Below are positions 17,075-25,375 of a stretch of 64,000 nucleotides of DNA, piece by piece. The number at the start of each line of letters is the position of its first letter. Position 1 is the stretch's first letter. The DNA comes from a virus. The position numbers and the translations under genes are program-made. The notes beneath the pieces were generated by a model, which saw nothing but the letters and a program-made list of their open reading frames with translations, did no database searches and had not been told where the DNA came from. The stretch spans positions 1-64,000 of the IMG/VR virus record IMGVR_UViG_3300020201_000015, one strand, 5' to 3'.

Positions 17075-17229
17075 GATCTACTTTTGGTGGGCTCAGACCA
17101 CCGGCGGTCGTCGCGTTGCTGCTGGTGAAACTCCCATGCCCACCACGTCGCGCGACTGAGAACCAGAAGCAAGGCTCCGATTATCGGACCGATGGGCAGC
17201 GGCGGCAGTTCTTCGTGGTCGTGGCTCAT
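17071..17229 (-). CDS. Small membrane protein (52 aa)
   Basis: One membrane helix is clear, 'IGPIIGALLLVLSRATWWAW', followed by a charged tail. Such single-span proteins in phages may be holin-like, superinfection exclusion or regulatory peptides. Nothing here decides between them. Confidence 0.6.
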   Translation of the reverse strand: MSHDHEELPPLPIGPIIGALLLVLSRATWWAWEFHQQQRDDRRWSEPTKSRS

Positions 17230-17420
17230 GACCCGAACCGATCCCTCATCCATGCTGCGCTGGTGCGGGCGGCCTCCGCGTCCGTGAGGCGCTCGGCAAT
17301 CTCGTGCGCGCAGTCGGTGCAGAACCGGGTCGGCTCCGAGCAGAAGGGCACGCTGAGGATCTCCAGGCACTCCTCGCACCGGAGTTCGGACTCCTCCTCC
17401 TCCTCGTCGGCGTGGGTCAT
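17226..17420 (-). CDS. Small zinc-finger-like protein (64 aa)
   Basis: An acidic N-terminus (HADEEEEESELR) is followed by two Cys pairs, CEEC and CTDC, and a helical tail. Probably a structural zinc knuckle. Starts in a TGATG overlap. Confidence 0.62.
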   Translation of the reverse strand: MTHADEEEEESELRCEECLEILSVPFCSEPTRFCTDCAHEIAERLTDAEAARTSAAWMRDRFGS

Positions 17421-17767
17421 CAGTCCTCCACCAGGTCGACCTCGACGAACTCGCCGGTCGCCAGGTCCATCCATGTCCCGCAGACGATGCCACCTGGCTC
17501 GAAGTCGAAGGTCATGGCCATCTCCCCGAGGACGTCGGAGGACTCGCACCAGATGCCGCCCTCCCTGGTCGCGTAGACGCTCCACCCGTAGCCGTCTGGA
17601 TCGATGCGCGCCAGGAAGCGCTCGGCTGCATCGGTAGCGGCGGGATGCGCCAGACGCGGGCCCGAGTCATCCCAGTCGTACGGCGTGGAGCGCAACTCTG
17701 CTATGCGCGCTGTGTAGCCGTGGCTCCTGGCGTCGAGGTGATGCTCCTCCTCGTCGAGGTAGATCAC
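17420..17767 (-). CDS. Unknown acidic 115-aa protein
   Basis: Acidic and beta-rich, with 'GYGWSVYATREGGIWCESSD' and the ending 'FVEVDLVED'. ATGA overlap upstream. Acidic small phage proteins may mimic DNA or inhibit host enzymes, but there is no direct evidence here. Confidence 0.62.
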   Translation of the reverse strand: MIYLDEEEHHLDARSHGYTARIAELRSTPYDWDDSGPRLAHPAATDAAERFLARIDPDGYGWSVYATREGGIWCESSDVLGEMAMTFDFEPGGIVCGTWMDLATGEFVEVDLVED

Positions 17768-18264
17768 GAAGACCTCACGTACGCCCAGCGCAGCTCGGAC
17801 TCGGAGGCGCGGTCGACCTCGGCCCCCACCCTCGCTGTGCGGTCCATGGATCGGTCGGTGATCCTCACGGCCAGATGCCCCACGCCCAGATCCTCGCGCG
17901 GGAGGGGCCCTCGGTCGCCATCCGCCGCCTCTGCGTAGAGCACGACGGCTATTTCACCGGCTGAGATCCTCACGCGCCCGCTGCGCGCGACCCACGTGAG
18001 CCCCAGCCGTCCAGCCATGTCGACCAGCAGATCGTAGGTCTCGCGCGCGCGACCTAGGGCGGCATGACTATTGGAGACGTGGATGACGGCGTCTCGCCCG
18101 CTCATGCACGCGCGGAGAGCCTCGACGCATGCCCAGGTCGTGCGCCCCGTCCCTCGCTCGTACTGCGTGCCGTAGGCGTCTCGAGCGAGCACCGCTGCCC
18201 GATGTTCCTCCCACGGCAGCAGCCCCAGCCGGCCCATGATCTCCTCGTGCGTCACGTCGCTCAT
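17764..18264 (-). CDS. Unknown 166-aa protein with GTGRTT motif
   Basis: 'YERGTGRTTWACVEALRACM' resembles a degenerate P-loop and is followed by 'DAVIHVSNSHAALGRARETY', as in small phage proteins thought to be ATPase-like. No Walker B is obvious. The C-terminus may be a beta domain. Function unknown. Confidence 0.62.
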   Translation of the reverse strand: MSDVTHEEIMGRLGLLPWEEHRAAVLARDAYGTQYERGTGRTTWACVEALRACMSGRDAVIHVSNSHAALGRARETYDLLVDMAGRLGLTWVARSGRVRISAGEIAVVLYAEAADGDRGPLPREDLGVGHLAVRITDRSMDRTARVGAEVDRASESELRWAYVRSS

Positions 18265-18485
18265 GTCTTCATCCTGCCTCTCGCGCGCCGTAGCGCGCCC
18301 CGTATCTGGTACTCGACCCCTTGCTTCGTGATCCCCGACATCGCCGCGATCCTCTCCAGCGACAGCCCGTCCGGCGTGACGCCTGGCCGTCGAGTCGCGT
18401 CGACCGGCTCGACCTCGGCACTGAACAGGACGATGCCTCGCACACCGCCAGCCTCTGCCACCGCGACGATCTCCCAGCAGCTCAT
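18261..18485 (-). CDS. Sigma region 4-like HTH protein (74 aa)
   Basis: The C-terminal half 'LSLERIAAMSGITKQGVEYQ' plus 'IRGALRRAR' matches a sigma70 region 4/LuxR-type helix-turn-helix. The N-terminal half is a short beta segment. It may bind a promoter -35 region or RNA polymerase. Same architecture idea as the genes at 28981 and 29265. Confidence 0.65.
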   Translation of the reverse strand: MSCWEIVAVAEAGGVRGIVLFSAEVEPVDATRRPGVTPDGLSLERIAAMSGITKQGVEYQIRGALRRARGRMKT

Positions 18486-18856
18486 CTCCAGCGCTCCAGC
18501 TTGGTGCAGATGAGCATCGCCGCATATCGCGCGGCCTCGTCCAGTCCAGCGAACGAGGCTGCCTTACGTCTCGTGACATGGACCTGGTATCCGCTCGATC
18601 GCAGCTGCGCGTCGACCTCGACGGCGTGAAGCTCGCGGTCGAGGTCGAGCAGGTCGGCGAACCTTGATGCCTCGTCGAGGCTGGCGAACGAGGACACCTT
18701 GCGACCCGTGACCAGGACCTGGTAGCCGGACGCGACCGGCGCGGCACAGACCTCGACCCAGAGCAGCTCTACCTCACCGACGACCCGGTGCAGGTAGACG
18801 CCTCTCACGTCGCCCATCGCGCCCGACTCGCTCACGTCGAGGATCTCCCAGGTCAT
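18482..18856 (-). CDS. Unknown protein with internal duplication (124 aa)
   Basis: Two copies of a 30-residue unit are visible: 'SGYQVLVTGRKVSSFASLDE' and 'SGYQVHVTRRKAASFAGLDE'. Each is followed by 'ASRFADLL'/'AARYAAML'. A compact beta-beta-alpha repeat is likely. Unknown function. Confidence 0.66.
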   Translation of the reverse strand: MTWEILDVSESGAMGDVRGVYLHRVVGEVELLWVEVCAAPVASGYQVLVTGRKVSSFASLDEASRFADLLDLDRELHAVEVDAQLRSSGYQVHVTRRKAASFAGLDEAARYAAMLICTKLERWR

Positions 18857-19155
18857 AAGTCCGCCTCGACTACGTCGTCTGCGTCGTACAAAAAACAGGT
18901 CCGCCGACCGGCGTAGAATACGAACACCATCCCGCCGCATCTGACCAGGTCGTCCACCTCCGCCTGCAAGCCGCTCACGACGCCCGGGATGGGGTGCAGC
19001 GAGAACGGCAAGCAAGCATCGCCGACCCGCGCCAGGAACGCCGCGCACTCCGCGATTGCCCCGGCGTCGACAGGCCCGCTCTGGTCGTCGTACCAGCCGG
19101 CAGGCAGGCTGGCGATGTAGTCCAGCAGCTCGCGATACTCGACCACGCGGCTCAT
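18853..19155 (-). CDS. Unknown 100-aa protein
   Basis: Mixed alpha/beta, with 'YRELLDYIASLPAGWYDDQS' and a C-terminal 'GGMVFVFYAGRRTCFLYDAD'. Four-base overlaps on both sides. Unknown. Confidence 0.62.
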   Translation of the reverse strand: MSRVVEYRELLDYIASLPAGWYDDQSGPVDAGAIAECAAFLARVGDACLPFSLHPIPGVVSGLQAEVDDLVRCGGMVFVFYAGRRTCFLYDADDVVEADL

Positions 19156-19511
19156 CGGACGCTGGCCCTGAGCCTGGCAGCAATCTGACGCAACACCGTG
19201 TCGATGACAACGACCTCGTCGTTGGTCAGCTGGTCGGGATGGCGCGCCGCGGTCGAGAGATCGTCGCGCACTCGCCATCGACACACCTCCAGCGCCGCGC
19301 GCGCGACGTCGCCAGGCTCCTCGTCACGGATGCGGCCCGGCGTCGCCTTGGGCACGCGCCGCCCGGTCTTTCGGTCCCACACCATGCCGTCGTCGGTGGT
19401 TAGCCGGGCTACGGTGGCCTTCGTCACGGTCCGGAAGCGCATGCGGTGGCTCGAACTCCATCCATAACGCTCCTCCTCGACGACCCTGTCTCCGACCTTT
19501 GCGGAGATCAT
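19152..19511 (-). CDS. Paralogue pair member A (119 aa)
   Basis: Closely related over its full length to the next gene: both start 'KVGDRVVEE'/'QVGDRVVEE', share 'RFRTV.K.T..RLTTD.G', 'VWDR..GRRVP' and end 'QIAARLR..VR'. The N-terminal half is beta-rich (SH3-like); the C-terminal half is helical. A recent tandem duplication. Function unknown. Confidence 0.7.
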   Translation of the reverse strand: MISAKVGDRVVEEERYGWSSSHRMRFRTVTKATVARLTTDDGMVWDRKTGRRVPKATPGRIRDEEPGDVARAALEVCRWRVRDDLSTAARHPDQLTNDEVVVIDTVLRQIAARLRASVR

Positions 19512-19867
19512 CGGACGCCGATCCTGAGCCGGGCCGCGATCTGGCTCATCACCGTATCGAGCGCCTCGACCTCGAGGTCGGTCAGCTGGTCGCTGTAGCG
19601 CTCGACGGCCGAGAGGTCCGATCGCACTCGCGCGCGTCGCGCCTCCCGCACCGCGCGCGCATCGTCGCCAGGCACGAGGTCGCGGACCTCGGAGCGCGGC
19701 TCCCTGGGTACGCGCCGGCCGCTCTCTCGGTCCCACACCTCGCCGGTGTCGGTGGTCAGCCGCGTCGCCGTGACCTTCACCACGGTCCGGAAGCGCAGCC
19801 AGCGCATCGGGCTCCAGCCCCGGCGCGACTCCTCGACGACCCGGTCCCCGACCTGAGCCTTGATCAT
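19508..19867 (-). CDS. Paralogue pair member B (119 aa)
   Basis: Same length and architecture as member A. The C-terminal 'LTDLEVEALDTVMSQIAARL' corresponds to 'LTNDEVVVIDTVLRQIAARL' in A. The start ATG overlaps the upstream stop (ATGA). Confidence 0.7.
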   Translation of the reverse strand: MIKAQVGDRVVEESRRGWSPMRWLRFRTVVKVTATRLTTDTGEVWDRESGRRVPREPRSEVRDLVPGDDARAVREARRARVRSDLSAVERYSDQLTDLEVEALDTVMSQIAARLRIGVR

Positions 19868-20097
19868 GATGCCCTCCTCCAGACCTGTCGCTTGACCTTG
19901 TGCCATCGATGTTCGACCTGACTCGGCGGACGATGCGGAGTCGCCCGCGAGGCGCGCAGATCCATCGTTGACGCAGGCCAGCCGCGCGAGGGCCAGATAT
20001 CTGGCTCCGGGCAGGACCAATCGGCCTCGCATGGCGTCGGCGACCAGTAGTCGCCATCTTGGATGGATGCCCGCCCCAGGTAGTCTTGGTAGTCCAT
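19864..20097 (-). CDS. Unknown 77-aa protein
   Basis: Start is either ATG 20097 (TGATG overlap) or GTG 20100. The N-terminus 'MDYQDYLGRASIQDGDYWSP' is acidic and aromatic, the C-terminus basic and Trp-containing. Unknown. Confidence 0.58.
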   Translation of the reverse strand: MDYQDYLGRASIQDGDYWSPTPCEADWSCPEPDIWPSRGWPASTMDLRASRATPHRPPSQVEHRWHKVKRQVWRRAS

Positions 20098-20387
20098 CAC
20101 GAGTCCGCCGCGAACAGGTAGCCGGTACCCATCTTTGCCGCCCACGCCGCGAAGGTGAGCGTGACGATGTGCCCGAGCGGGTGGCCAGGCTCCGAGATCG
20201 TCAACTCGCGCGGATCCATCCACGCACTCATCTCGGCCGCAAGGTCTTCGGTCCGGTAGCGATCGCGATCCACGTCGAGCGGAAACTCGACCTGCTTGTG
20301 GGCGGCGACGATGGCGGCCTCAAGGTCGGGCCCGATGAGCCATTCGGTGTTGTCGGTGTAGACGTGGAGCGGGCGGGAGTCGGTCAT
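20097..20387 (-). CDS. Unknown 96-aa protein
   Basis: Begins MTDSRPLHVYTDNTEWLIGP, with a helical middle and 'HIVTLTFAAWAAKMGTGYLF' near the end. It lies 22 bases downstream of the helicase gene. No domain recognised. Confidence 0.6.
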   Translation of the reverse strand: MTDSRPLHVYTDNTEWLIGPDLEAAIVAAHKQVEFPLDVDRDRYRTEDLAAEMSAWMDPRELTISEPGHPLGHIVTLTFAAWAAKMGTGYLFAADS

Positions 20388-20409
20388 GGTGCCTCGTTGA
20401 AGTTGTGGA

Positions 20410-21900
20410 TCACAGGTCGACGCTCTCGTCGTATTGGCGCCCATCGAACGATCGAAACGAGGTGAAAGCTGGCTCGAACAGCGCGCGGACCGTGCCTGTG
20501 CGCCCGCCTCGCTGCTTGTCTACGATTAGCTCTACTACCTCTGCTTCTGGCGCCTTGTCTGCATGCCCACCGTCTCGTCGGGCGAGTGCTCGGGCGCGAG
20601 CGAACGGATTGTGAATCAGGATGCAGTTGTCGGCGTTCATCGGGATGGCCTTCGACTCTCTGAAGTCCGACGAGCGAGGTCGCTTGTCGTTGCCACGCTT
20701 TGAAGCGTCGTCGTTCAGTTGCGCCACGGCGATCACGTGTACCTGTTCGGACCTTGCTAGCAACTTGGTGGATCGCGCTAGGTACGCCACCTCCTCCTCG
20801 CGTGACCCCTTGCCGATGAAGCTCTTGCCGCTCACCAGCTGCAAGTAGTCGATCACGACCAGGCGAATCTCGACGCCCATTCGTCTGGCTTCAGCCTTGG
20901 CACGACGAAGGCGCGATCGAATCGTGGTGGGCGTGTGCTCGGATCGGTCATCCGTCCAGAACGGAGCGCGTGACAGTCGCTGGGCCTCTTCTGTAGCCGC
21001 GCTCCACTCGTCTCGGGACCAGGTGCTCTTGTCCTTGGCGAGGTCAACTCGAGCGCCTTGGGCGATGGCGCGCTCCATTAGCTCGTCCTTCGGCATCTCG
21101 AGCGAAAAAACCATCACGCCCGTGAGCGTCCCCGGCTGCTCAGTCCCGTCGTCGCGCTTGCTCGGCGGTCCCCGGTGGCCGGACATTGACACCCGACCAG
21201 CGATCTCGAGAGCGAGTGACGTCTTGCCGACGCCCCAGTAGGCGCCCATCGTCGTCACGCCACCGATGGCAAGCCCGCCGCCCTTCAGCAGTTTGTCCAG
21301 GTCGACAAGGCCAGTTGGCACGCGCACTTGCTGAGGCACGCGCCCCGCGGCTTCGTCGCCGAACGACTTGAAGATCCTCTCGATGATGGCCCTGGGAAGC
21401 TCCGGCTCGTCCTCATCAACGCGCCGTGAGTTGGCAACAGCGCAGACGCGGCCCTCGGCCTCGTCGAGCCAGGCCGAAACCTCCCCGACGTCGCCGTAGC
21501 CCTCTGCGGCGAGCGCTTGGCATTCTGCGATCAGTCGTCGCTGGCGAGCCTTGTCGCGCACGATTGCGGCGTGCGCCCGAAGGTTCCAGATGGCAGGCGT
21601 CGCATCTACGATCTGAGCTAGGTAGGCGGACCCGCCGACTCTTGCTAGCTCATCGCGGCCCCGCAGGAGAGTCGCAATCGTGACGATGTCGATGGGTTTG
21701 CCTGAGTCGTCGAGCTCCATGGCGGTGGCGTAGATGGCGCCGTTCGACTCGCTGTAGAAGTCCGACGGATCGAGCATGTCGGCAACGTCGGCGATGGATC
21801 CGGCTTTGAGCATGCAAGCCGAGAGTACCGACGCCTCTGCGTCCAGGTCGTGCGGCGGGACTCGGCCGGCCACGATCGGCGGCTGGTGACGGGCGCTCAT
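20410..21900 (-). CDS. dnaB: Replicative DNA helicase, DnaB family
   Basis: 496 residues from ATG 21900 (ATGA overlap with the initiator-like gene). The N-terminal domain shows the DnaB signature 'PHDLDAEASVLSACML' and 'DIVTIATLLRGRDELARVGG'. The RecA-like domain has Walker A at 219-228 (GAYWGVGKTS, an unusual GAYWG in place of the typical ARPSMGKT) and Walker B in 'LVVIDYLQLV'. It would unwind DNA at the phage fork, loaded by the protein encoded just upstream. Full length for the family. Confidence 0.92.
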   Translation of the reverse strand: MSARHQPPIVAGRVPPHDLDAEASVLSACMLKAGSIADVADMLDPSDFYSESNGAIYATAMELDDSGKPIDIVTIATLLRGRDELARVGGSAYLAQIVDATPAIWNLRAHAAIVRDKARQRRLIAECQALAAEGYGDVGEVSAWLDEAEGRVCAVANSRRVDEDEPELPRAIIERIFKSFGDEAAGRVPQQVRVPTGLVDLDKLLKGGGLAIGGVTTMGAYWGVGKTSLALEIAGRVSMSGHRGPPSKRDDGTEQPGTLTGVMVFSLEMPKDELMERAIAQGARVDLAKDKSTWSRDEWSAATEEAQRLSRAPFWTDDRSEHTPTTIRSRLRRAKAEARRMGVEIRLVVIDYLQLVSGKSFIGKGSREEEVAYLARSTKLLARSEQVHVIAVAQLNDDASKRGNDKRPRSSDFRESKAIPMNADNCILIHNPFARARALARRDGGHADKAPEAEVVELIVDKQRGGRTGTVRALFEPAFTSFRSFDGRQYDESVDL

Positions 21901-22919
21901 GATAGGCACCTGGCTTCGTAGTCCGCTCTGGAACCCCAGAGCCCCCTGGCGACGTCGCCGAGATCGTCCCACGCCTTTGGCGCAGCTCTGACCTCCGGAG
22001 CCCGCGGCGGCGCTTTGCCGAGCCGCTGCCGCTCGGTCTCGTCTGGGTCCACCGCTTGGTGGTGGGCGTCGAGCCCGCGGCTGGCCGCCTTGCCGGCGCG
22101 AGTCGCCTGCTTGACGAATCCGGCGACCATCGAGGCAAGCGTGCCTCGATCGCGGTGCGGCTCGCCGACCGACAGCCGTGTGGATTCCTTGGCGTCGGCC
22201 TCGGCGATGGCGCCGAGCACGTCGGCGACCGCTAGCCGTCCGCCGATCGGGTCGCAGTGCGCGGCAAGGCGCTGGGCGAACTCGAGCGACGCCACGCCCA
22301 TCAGCGAATCGGAAGCCTTGAGGGCGGCGAGGATCGCCTGGCCGTCCGGCGTCTGGGTCGTCGACCGACGTGGCGGGCCGTGGTCTCTGTGGTCCGGTCC
22401 GGGGGCTTGCTCGGGATTGGCAGCCGCCGCCGCAGCCGGGTCTGCTGCTGCTTCTGCTTCTTCAGATGGAGAAGGAGAAGGAGAAGGAGAAGGACTACTC
22501 CAACGGAGTGCCAGCGGAGCAGCAGTGGTCAAGCACGGTGCTACTCGCCTGCTGCTCGCCTGGCGCGCCGCGCTCGTGGCGGCGCCGCCCCTGCTCGCAG
22601 CCTGACGCTTGACCATGCGGCGGTCTTCGACCGCTTTCTTGCTGTCATTCCAGTGAAGAAAATCATGCACTTCAAAGGATCCGTCGGCGATCGGATCGAT
22701 CGCGCCGGCCTTCACGAGGGCGTCTACGACATCCTGAGGTCGCTTGTGAAGCGTGAGCGCTCGGAGCTTGGGGCCGGATATCCTGCCGTCGGTGAGGCTG
22801 CGGTTGCAGAACGTGACAGCGCGCGCCCACAGCGCGTACGCCGAGTCGCCCACCGCCTCCGAAGCGGCGGCCAGCTTCTCGGAGTCGTCCCACCGATCGT
22901 CGAGCCTTGTCCATGTCAC
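21897..22919 (-). CDS. Probable replication initiation/helicase-loading protein
   Basis: 340 residues. The N-terminus 'TWTRLDDRWDDSEKLAAASE' and the winged-helix-like region to residue 110 resemble phage replication proteins of the DnaD/O-type N-terminal class. Then come a low-complexity Ala/Ser/Pro linker with SPSPSPSPSPS, and a C-terminal helical domain. The gene overlaps dnaB by four bases, which fits an initiator-loader plus helicase pair. The exact family was not verified. Confidence 0.7.
   Translation of the reverse strand: MTWTRLDDRWDDSEKLAAASEAVGDSAYALWARAVTFCNRSLTDGRISGPKLRALTLHKRPQDVVDALVKAGAIDPIADGSFEVHDFLHWNDSKKAVEDRRMVKRQAASRGGAATSAARQASSRRVAPCLTTAAPLALRWSSPSPSPSPSPSEEAEAAADPAAAAAANPEQAPGPDHRDHGPPRRSTTQTPDGQAILAALKASDSLMGVASLEFAQRLAAHCDPIGGRLAVADVLGAIAEADAKESTRLSVGEPHRDRGTLASMVAGFVKQATRAGKAASRGLDAHHQAVDPDETERQRLGKAPPRAPEVRAAPKAWDDLGDVARGLWGSRADYEARCLS
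22471..22494. repeat. Hexanucleotide microsatellite (GAAGGA)4
   Basis: Four perfect GAAGGA units on the plus strand, encoding Ser-Pro dipeptides in the initiator-like protein on the minus strand. Copy-number change would lengthen or shorten the linker without a frameshift. Confidence 0.9.
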
Positions 22920-23170
22920 GAGTTGACCGACGCCTCGCGCTGAACGCCGGCACCCGTGGCCACGAGTTCCCCGTCGACACCTAGTGCGGCTTCGGGTAGA
23001 GAAATCTCACTCACTGAGTCGCTCCCTTCGATTCGGTGGCAGTCGGCGGCCGCTCTTGCAAAGCGGCCGTCGGCGTTTTCAGCGCCCGCGCGAACACGCG
23101 CGCAGCCTGAACTGACGTTGTCCACTGCTTTCCCGTCCACGTCAACGGAAGGCGCCACGGTGGTCGTCAC
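22916..23170 (-). CDS. Unknown 84-aa protein
   Basis: GTG start at 23170 in a GTGA overlap; the stop overlaps the initiator-like gene. Val/Ala/Asp-rich with no motif. Possibly disordered. Unknown. Confidence 0.5.
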   Translation of the reverse strand: MTTTVAPSVDVDGKAVDNVSSGCARVRAGAENADGRFARAAADCHRIEGSDSVSEISLPEAALGVDGELVATGAGVQREASVNS

Positions 23171-23451
23171 GGGCGCACGTTCGCCAGCTGCGGGAACTGG
23201 CGCAGCCTCGCGAGGCACATCGTGCACGTGGCCTTGTGGCCTGGTCCGATGGTGACGCGCTCCTCTGCGCGTGCCGCGACCGCGCGCGCCGTGGCGAGCT
23301 TCCATCTCCGCATGCAGGAGTCGACGCTCTCGGTGCTCTGCTTTGCCTTTGCCATCTCGAGCTGGGTGAGCGCATCGAACACGCTGGTCTCGCGGACAGG
23401 CCCGCAAAGCGGCAGGCCATCGAAGGACAGGTGAATGGCGGCCTGCTTCAC
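23167..23451 (-). CDS. Small phage protein with CxxC (94 aa)
   Basis: Begins 'KQAAIHLSFDGLPLCGPVRE' and ends with 'HKATCTMCLARLRQFPQL'. The His/Cys arrangement (LCG ... CTMC) suggests a zinc-binding site, as in several small actinophage-type proteins. Unknown role. Confidence 0.62.
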   Translation of the reverse strand: MKQAAIHLSFDGLPLCGPVRETSVFDALTQLEMAKAKQSTESVDSCMRRWKLATARAVAARAEERVTIGPGHKATCTMCLARLRQFPQLANVRP

Positions 23452-23834
23452 GATCGCACCTTGAACGGCTCATGCACCACGAGCACCTTGCCAGAAGCCT
23501 TGGCCTTGCGGATCGTGTCCCACGTACCGCGCGACCAGGACGATGGCCACGCGTGTATCTCCGTCGCGTCGTCGACGATCTGCTGGTTGCGGGTCGGGCC
23601 AGCCGCCTTGCCGTGCTTGTTCCAGTCGGCCGGATGCACCACGAACTCGCGCCCGCTAGCCGAGTGCTCGGCCATCTTGTCCACTCCGCTTGCGCCACCC
23701 GAGACGAGGACCACGTCGAACGGTAGCGCCTGGACGAAGCGGAAGACGTCCTCGCGGATGCACCCCCACTCTTCGCGCTGGTCAGCCGTGGTGGCTGGCC
23801 TCGTGCCCACGATGGCAACGCGCCGCTGCGTCAC
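23448..23834 (-). CDS. SLOG-family (YspA/DprA-like) nucleotide-binding protein
   Basis: 128 residues, GTG start in a GTGA overlap. A Rossmann start 'RRVAIVGTRP', the glycine motif 'VVLVSGGASGVDKMAEHSA' (46-58), and 'GPTRNQQIVDDA' are characteristic of SLOG proteins that bind nucleotides or nucleotide-derived ligands. In phages these sit in nucleotide metabolism or counter-defence clusters. It lies next to an HD phosphohydrolase and methylase genes. Confidence 0.75.
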   Translation of the reverse strand: MTQRRVAIVGTRPATTADQREEWGCIREDVFRFVQALPFDVVLVSGGASGVDKMAEHSASGREFVVHPADWNKHGKAAGPTRNQQIVDDATEIHAWPSSWSRGTWDTIRKAKASGKVLVVHEPFKVRS

Positions 23835-24253
23835 TTCGACACCCGTCGCCGCGTGACCTTGACGACGACGAACCGCATCTTGGCGCCGGTGTGATCGGAG
23901 CAAGCGCGCTCGTGCCGCATCCACACGACAGCGTCGTTGCGACAGTACTTCTCGCCGCGGATACGGTCCCACGAGTTGCCACGGTTCCGGTAGACAACCT
24001 CGCCTGTCTTGATGTTGGTGCGGCGCACTTCGTACCAGACTCGAGTCTTCACAGCAGCCGCCGCCGAGCTGTCTCCGACCCAGCTGGCGAATGCGGGCTC
24101 GCCGCGGAGGATGCGGCACACCCTGTCGGCGGCACGCAGCCGCCGATAGGCATTCCTGCGGTTCGTCGCGTAGGCGACGCCGAACGCCGCCAGGTGGTAG
24201 GCCTTGGCGTACTTCAAGGCACGCCGGTACATCTTGTCGCTGCTACTGGTCAT
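23831..24253 (-). CDS. RGEPAF-family protein with extra C-terminal domain
   Basis: 140 residues. The N-terminal 55 residues match the family seen at 11.7-13.0 kb and 37.6 kb: 'RRALKYAKAYHLAAFGVAYA' ... 'RAADRVCRILRGEPAF'. A basic beta domain follows, with 'YEVRRTNIKTGEVVYRNRG' and a Cys/His cluster. The fusion suggests the helical core is a portable module. Function unknown. Confidence 0.66.
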   Translation of the reverse strand: MTSSSDKMYRRALKYAKAYHLAAFGVAYATNRRNAYRRLRAADRVCRILRGEPAFASWVGDSSAAAAVKTRVWYEVRRTNIKTGEVVYRNRGNSWDRIRGEKYCRNDAVVWMRHERACSDHTGAKMRFVVVKVTRRRVSK

Positions 24254-24279
24254 AATGCTATCCGCCTTTCGTATGCCAT
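24250..24279 (-). CDS. 9-codon coupling ORF
   Basis: The sequence MAYERRIAL starts in a TGATG overlap with the HD gene stop, and its own stop forms an ATGA overlap with the next gene. It bridges the two genes and may only serve to hand ribosomes on. Supported only by this geometry. Confidence 0.3.
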   Translation of the reverse strand: MAYERRIAL

Positions 24280-24884
24280 CACGCTGCCACCTCCGACTCG
24301 ATCCGTAGGTGCTCGAACATGAACACGCGTCGCGCCTTGGCCGCGCTCCACGGAGTGACGACGCACGTCGCCGGCGTGACCAGTGGCACCCAGTCCGCCG
24401 GTACGCGACCCAGGTCGATCTGTTCGCGCGCTCCGACGGCCTTGTCGTGATGTTCGACGGCGGCCGGTTGCTCGGTTCCGACTAAGCCTAGCGCTTCCGC
24501 GATCGCAGCCATGATGCGCCTCTCGATCTCGTCGTAGGCGCTCCACTCTCCGCCACGTCGCATGAGGCGCTTCAGCGGCCGGGTAACGTCGCCGCAGTAG
24601 GCCTCGGCGTCGTCGTGGTGGAGGCCCCATTGCTGGACACGCGGGCGCTCGCCGGCATCGCGGAGGGACCGCGCGACGAGCACCGCGTGCTGAGCGACCG
24701 AGTAGGCTTGCCGGGTTTGCCCCGAGTAGCGATTCGTCAGGGAAAGCCCCTGCGCAATGTCCTCGAGGCGAACGTCCTTGGCGAGAGGGCGAGCGAGCGA
24801 GAAGTTGACCCCCGAGACGGTGAGGATCGAGCTTGCTGCGAGTAGCTCCGACTCGACGAGCGTGGCCTTCAGGCAGGTAGTCAT
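24279..24884 (-). CDS. HD-domain phosphohydrolase (YfbR-like)
   Basis: 201 residues. 'YSVAQHAVLVARSLRDAGER' gives His66 and 'WGLHHDDAEAYCGDVTRPLK' gives the His-Asp pair at 90-91, the metal-binding layout of HD hydrolases related to YfbR 5'-nucleotidases. Phage members trim dNMPs or supply nucleotides for modified DNA. Its neighbours are methylases and a SLOG protein. ATGA overlap with the RusA-like gene. Confidence 0.78.
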   Translation of the reverse strand: MTTCLKATLVESELLAASSILTVSGVNFSLARPLAKDVRLEDIAQGLSLTNRYSGQTRQAYSVAQHAVLVARSLRDAGERPRVQQWGLHHDDAEAYCGDVTRPLKRLMRRGGEWSAYDEIERRIMAAIAEALGLVGTEQPAAVEHHDKAVGAREQIDLGRVPADWVPLVTPATCVVTPWSAAKARRVFMFEHLRIESEVAA

Positions 24885-25375
24885 GTGGATGTGCCTCGTG
24901 TCTTGGCTTGTGAGTAGTCGTCCGGCTGAGTCACCTCTACGCGGATCGCCACGCCGTACGTCTTCGCGGCGCGCTGCACCTGCTCGCACGACCACCGCAC
25001 GCGCGGGTCGCGGTCGTTCTTCAGGCCTAGCCATTGAGCTATGGCATCTACGCTTGCCTTACAAGCGGACGGCAAATTGTCATGCTCGTCGAGCAGCCGC
25101 GGGGCGATCCGGGTCACGGTGACGATGAGTTCGCCGGCGAAGAAAGCGCCGTCTACTTGCCCGAGCCACCGCGCGACCGCATCCCGCTGCGCCTTCACGC
25201 GCCCGGCCTTCACGCGCCAGTGGACGTGCTGGTTGGACTCGGACACGAGCCGGATCGGGATCTCCGCTACCAGGTTCGGCGGGTCGTACTTCAGCATCGC
25301 GGCTACGAACAGGCACGCGGGCTTCGCCTTCGCAGCCTGCTTCGGCTTGAGGCGCGGCATGGACGGCGGGGTCAC
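24881..25375 (-). CDS. RusA-like Holliday junction resolvase
   Basis: 164 residues from GTG 25375. The core shows 'IPIRLVSESNQHVHWRVKAG', then 'HDNLPSACKASVDAIAQWLG' and 'NDRDPRVRW'. This is the RusA pattern with acidic residues D-N-L..A.K..D and the downstream D-D region ('LKNDRDP'). RusA dimers cut four-way junctions before packaging. The one change is 'EHDN' where D-x-D-N is common, so metal binding should be checked. Confidence 0.7.
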   Translation of the reverse strand: MTPPSMPRLKPKQAAKAKPACLFVAAMLKYDPPNLVAEIPIRLVSESNQHVHWRVKAGRVKAQRDAVARWLGQVDGAFFAGELIVTVTRIAPRLLDEHDNLPSACKASVDAIAQWLGLKNDRDPRVRWSCEQVQRAAKTYGVAIRVEVTQPDDYSQAKTRGTST

